Below are positions 63,261-64,000 of a DNA stretch of 64,000 nucleotides, piece after piece. Source of the DNA: Methylomonas koyamae (GTDB lineage: Bacteria; Pseudomonadota; Gammaproteobacteria; Methylococcales; Methylomonadaceae). Every line of letters begins with the position of its first letter. Positions within the stretch are counted from its first letter, which is position 1. The stretch is from positions 1 through 64,000 of the forward strand of contig NZ_LUUK01000151.1 in NCBI RefSeq assembly GCF_001644025.1. The letters run 5' to 3'. The notes below the pieces were generated by a model that was not told the DNA's origin, searched no databases, and saw nothing but the letters and a program-made list of their open reading frames with translations. Both the position numbers and the translations under genes were made by a program.

Positions 63261-64000
63261 TATTCTTCTTCTCCTGTCGACGGTGCCGCGTCGCTATCCG
63301 GACTTTCGTCGTCGAGATCGCCTTCTTCGTCGCCCAGCGCTTCGATGCGGTCGACGCCAACCACTTTCTCGCCTTTATCGAGGCGAATCACCGTGACGCC
63401 CTGAGTATTGCGACCCACCACCGAAATTTCGTTGACGCGGGTTCGGACCAAGGTACCGCCGTCGGTAATCAGCATGATCTCGTCGGTGTCGTTGACCAGC
63501 ACAGCCCCGACGACCGCGCCGTTGCGTTCCGAGGTTTGAATCGCGATCAGTCCCTGACCGCCGCGCTTGTGCTGGGTAAACTCTTCGAGCTTGGTGCGTT
63601 TGCCGTAGCCGTTTTCGGTGATATTCAATACCGTCCCCTCGCTGGCGACGATCAGCGAAATCACTTTTTGGCCTTCCTGCAAGCGGATACCCCGCACACC
63701 GGCCGCAACCCGGCCCATCGAACGTACGTCGCTCTCGTTGAAACAGACCGCCTTACCGTCGCTGCTGAATAACATCACGTTTTGACGGCCGTCGGTCAGC
63801 GCGACGCCGACCAGGGTATCGTTATCGCGCAAATCGATCGCAATTTTACCTTTCGCCAATTGGAATGCGAATTCAGTCAGCGGGGTTTTCTTGACCGTAC
63901 CGGCCATCGTCGCCATGAACACATATTTGTCCTCGCCGTACTCGCGAACCGACAGCATCGCGTTGATGCGTTCGCCCTCTTCCAACGGCAACAAATTGAC
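63260..64000 (-). CDS. gyrA: DNA gyrase subunit A, C-terminal part (cut by window edge)
   Basis: Last ~246 residues of GyrA; the gene continues beyond the right edge. The visible part is the C-terminal beta-pinwheel that wraps DNA, with repeated blade patterns (MATMAGTVKKTPLTEFAF, LFSSDGKAVCFNESDVRSMGR, NITENGYGKRTKLEEFTQHKRGGQGL, LITDGGTLVRTRVNEISVVGRNTQGV) and an acidic tail (DEEGDLDDESPDSD). It is the first visible gene of the operon that runs to ihfB. Confidence 0.96.
   Translation of the reverse strand, partial: VNLLPLEEGERINAMLSVREYGEDKYVFMATMAGTVKKTPLTEFAFQLAKGKIAIDLRDNDTLVGVALTDGRQNVMLFSSDGKAVCFNESDVRSMGRVAAGVRGIRLQEGQKVISLIVASEGTVLNITENGYGKRTKLEEFTQHKRGGQGLIAIQTSERNGAVVGAVLVNDTDEIMLITDGGTLVRTRVNEISVVGRNTQGVTVIRLDKGEKVVGVDRIEALGDEEGDLDDESPDSDAAPSTGEEE

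Overview
The window looks like the chromosome of a GC-rich gammaproteobacterium. The strongest cue is the right-hand operon gyrA-serC-pheA-hisC-tyrA-aroA-cmk-rpsA-ihfB, a classic gammaproteobacterial order; the canonical-looking dif site, the H-NS protein and the initiator tRNA agree. A molybdenum storage protein pair, [NiFe]-hydrogenase accessory genes and an ornithine-lipid-type acyltransferase would fit a type I methanotroph (Methylomonas/Methylobacter-like). That assignment is an inference: no methane oxidation gene is in view.

Layout. 1-8.5 kb: two paralogous hybrid sensor kinases around a periplasmic sugar-binding-type protein, all on the minus strand. 8.7-11.3 kb: a LOG-family protein, small envelope proteins and an RlpA-like lipoprotein. 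11.6-18.0 kb: a peptide-export set (HlyD-like adaptor, C39-peptidase ABC transporter with a repeat-derived insertion, second ABC transporter) without an obvious precursor. 18.3-19.8 kb: an AT-rich orphan gene of foreign look. 20.1-23.5 kb: mosA/mosB and the helicase gene dbpA.

23.6-32.8 kb is the most interesting part: a complete filamentous (inovirus) prophage inserted at the chromosomal dif site, next to the eroded remains of at least one earlier inovirus. The intact unit carries a regulator, replication protein, ssDNA-binding protein, two tiny minor coat proteins, major coat protein, adsorption protein, DUF2523 protein, Zot, an RHH/AT-hook regulator with its own palindromic operators, DUF29 cargo, a tiny zinc-finger protein and a candidate Xer-activation factor beside dif. 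It carries no integrase of its own, so it should depend on host XerC/XerD.

33.5-37.9 kb: tRNA-fMet, then hupH-hupI-hupJ-hupK-hypA-hypB without hydrogenase structural genes. 38-43 kb: a bifunctional acyltransferase, an M14 peptidase, a hydrolase, an H-NS-like protein and a DUF2914 protein. 43.3-48.3 kb: sucA-sucB, a metallo-beta-lactamase-fold hydrolase and an NsrR-like regulator. 48.5-54.9 kb: an NlpE-like protein, then two esterase-fold proteins upstream of an RND efflux pump. 55-64 kb: the aromatic amino acid/rpsA operon down to the 3' end of gyrA at the right edge.
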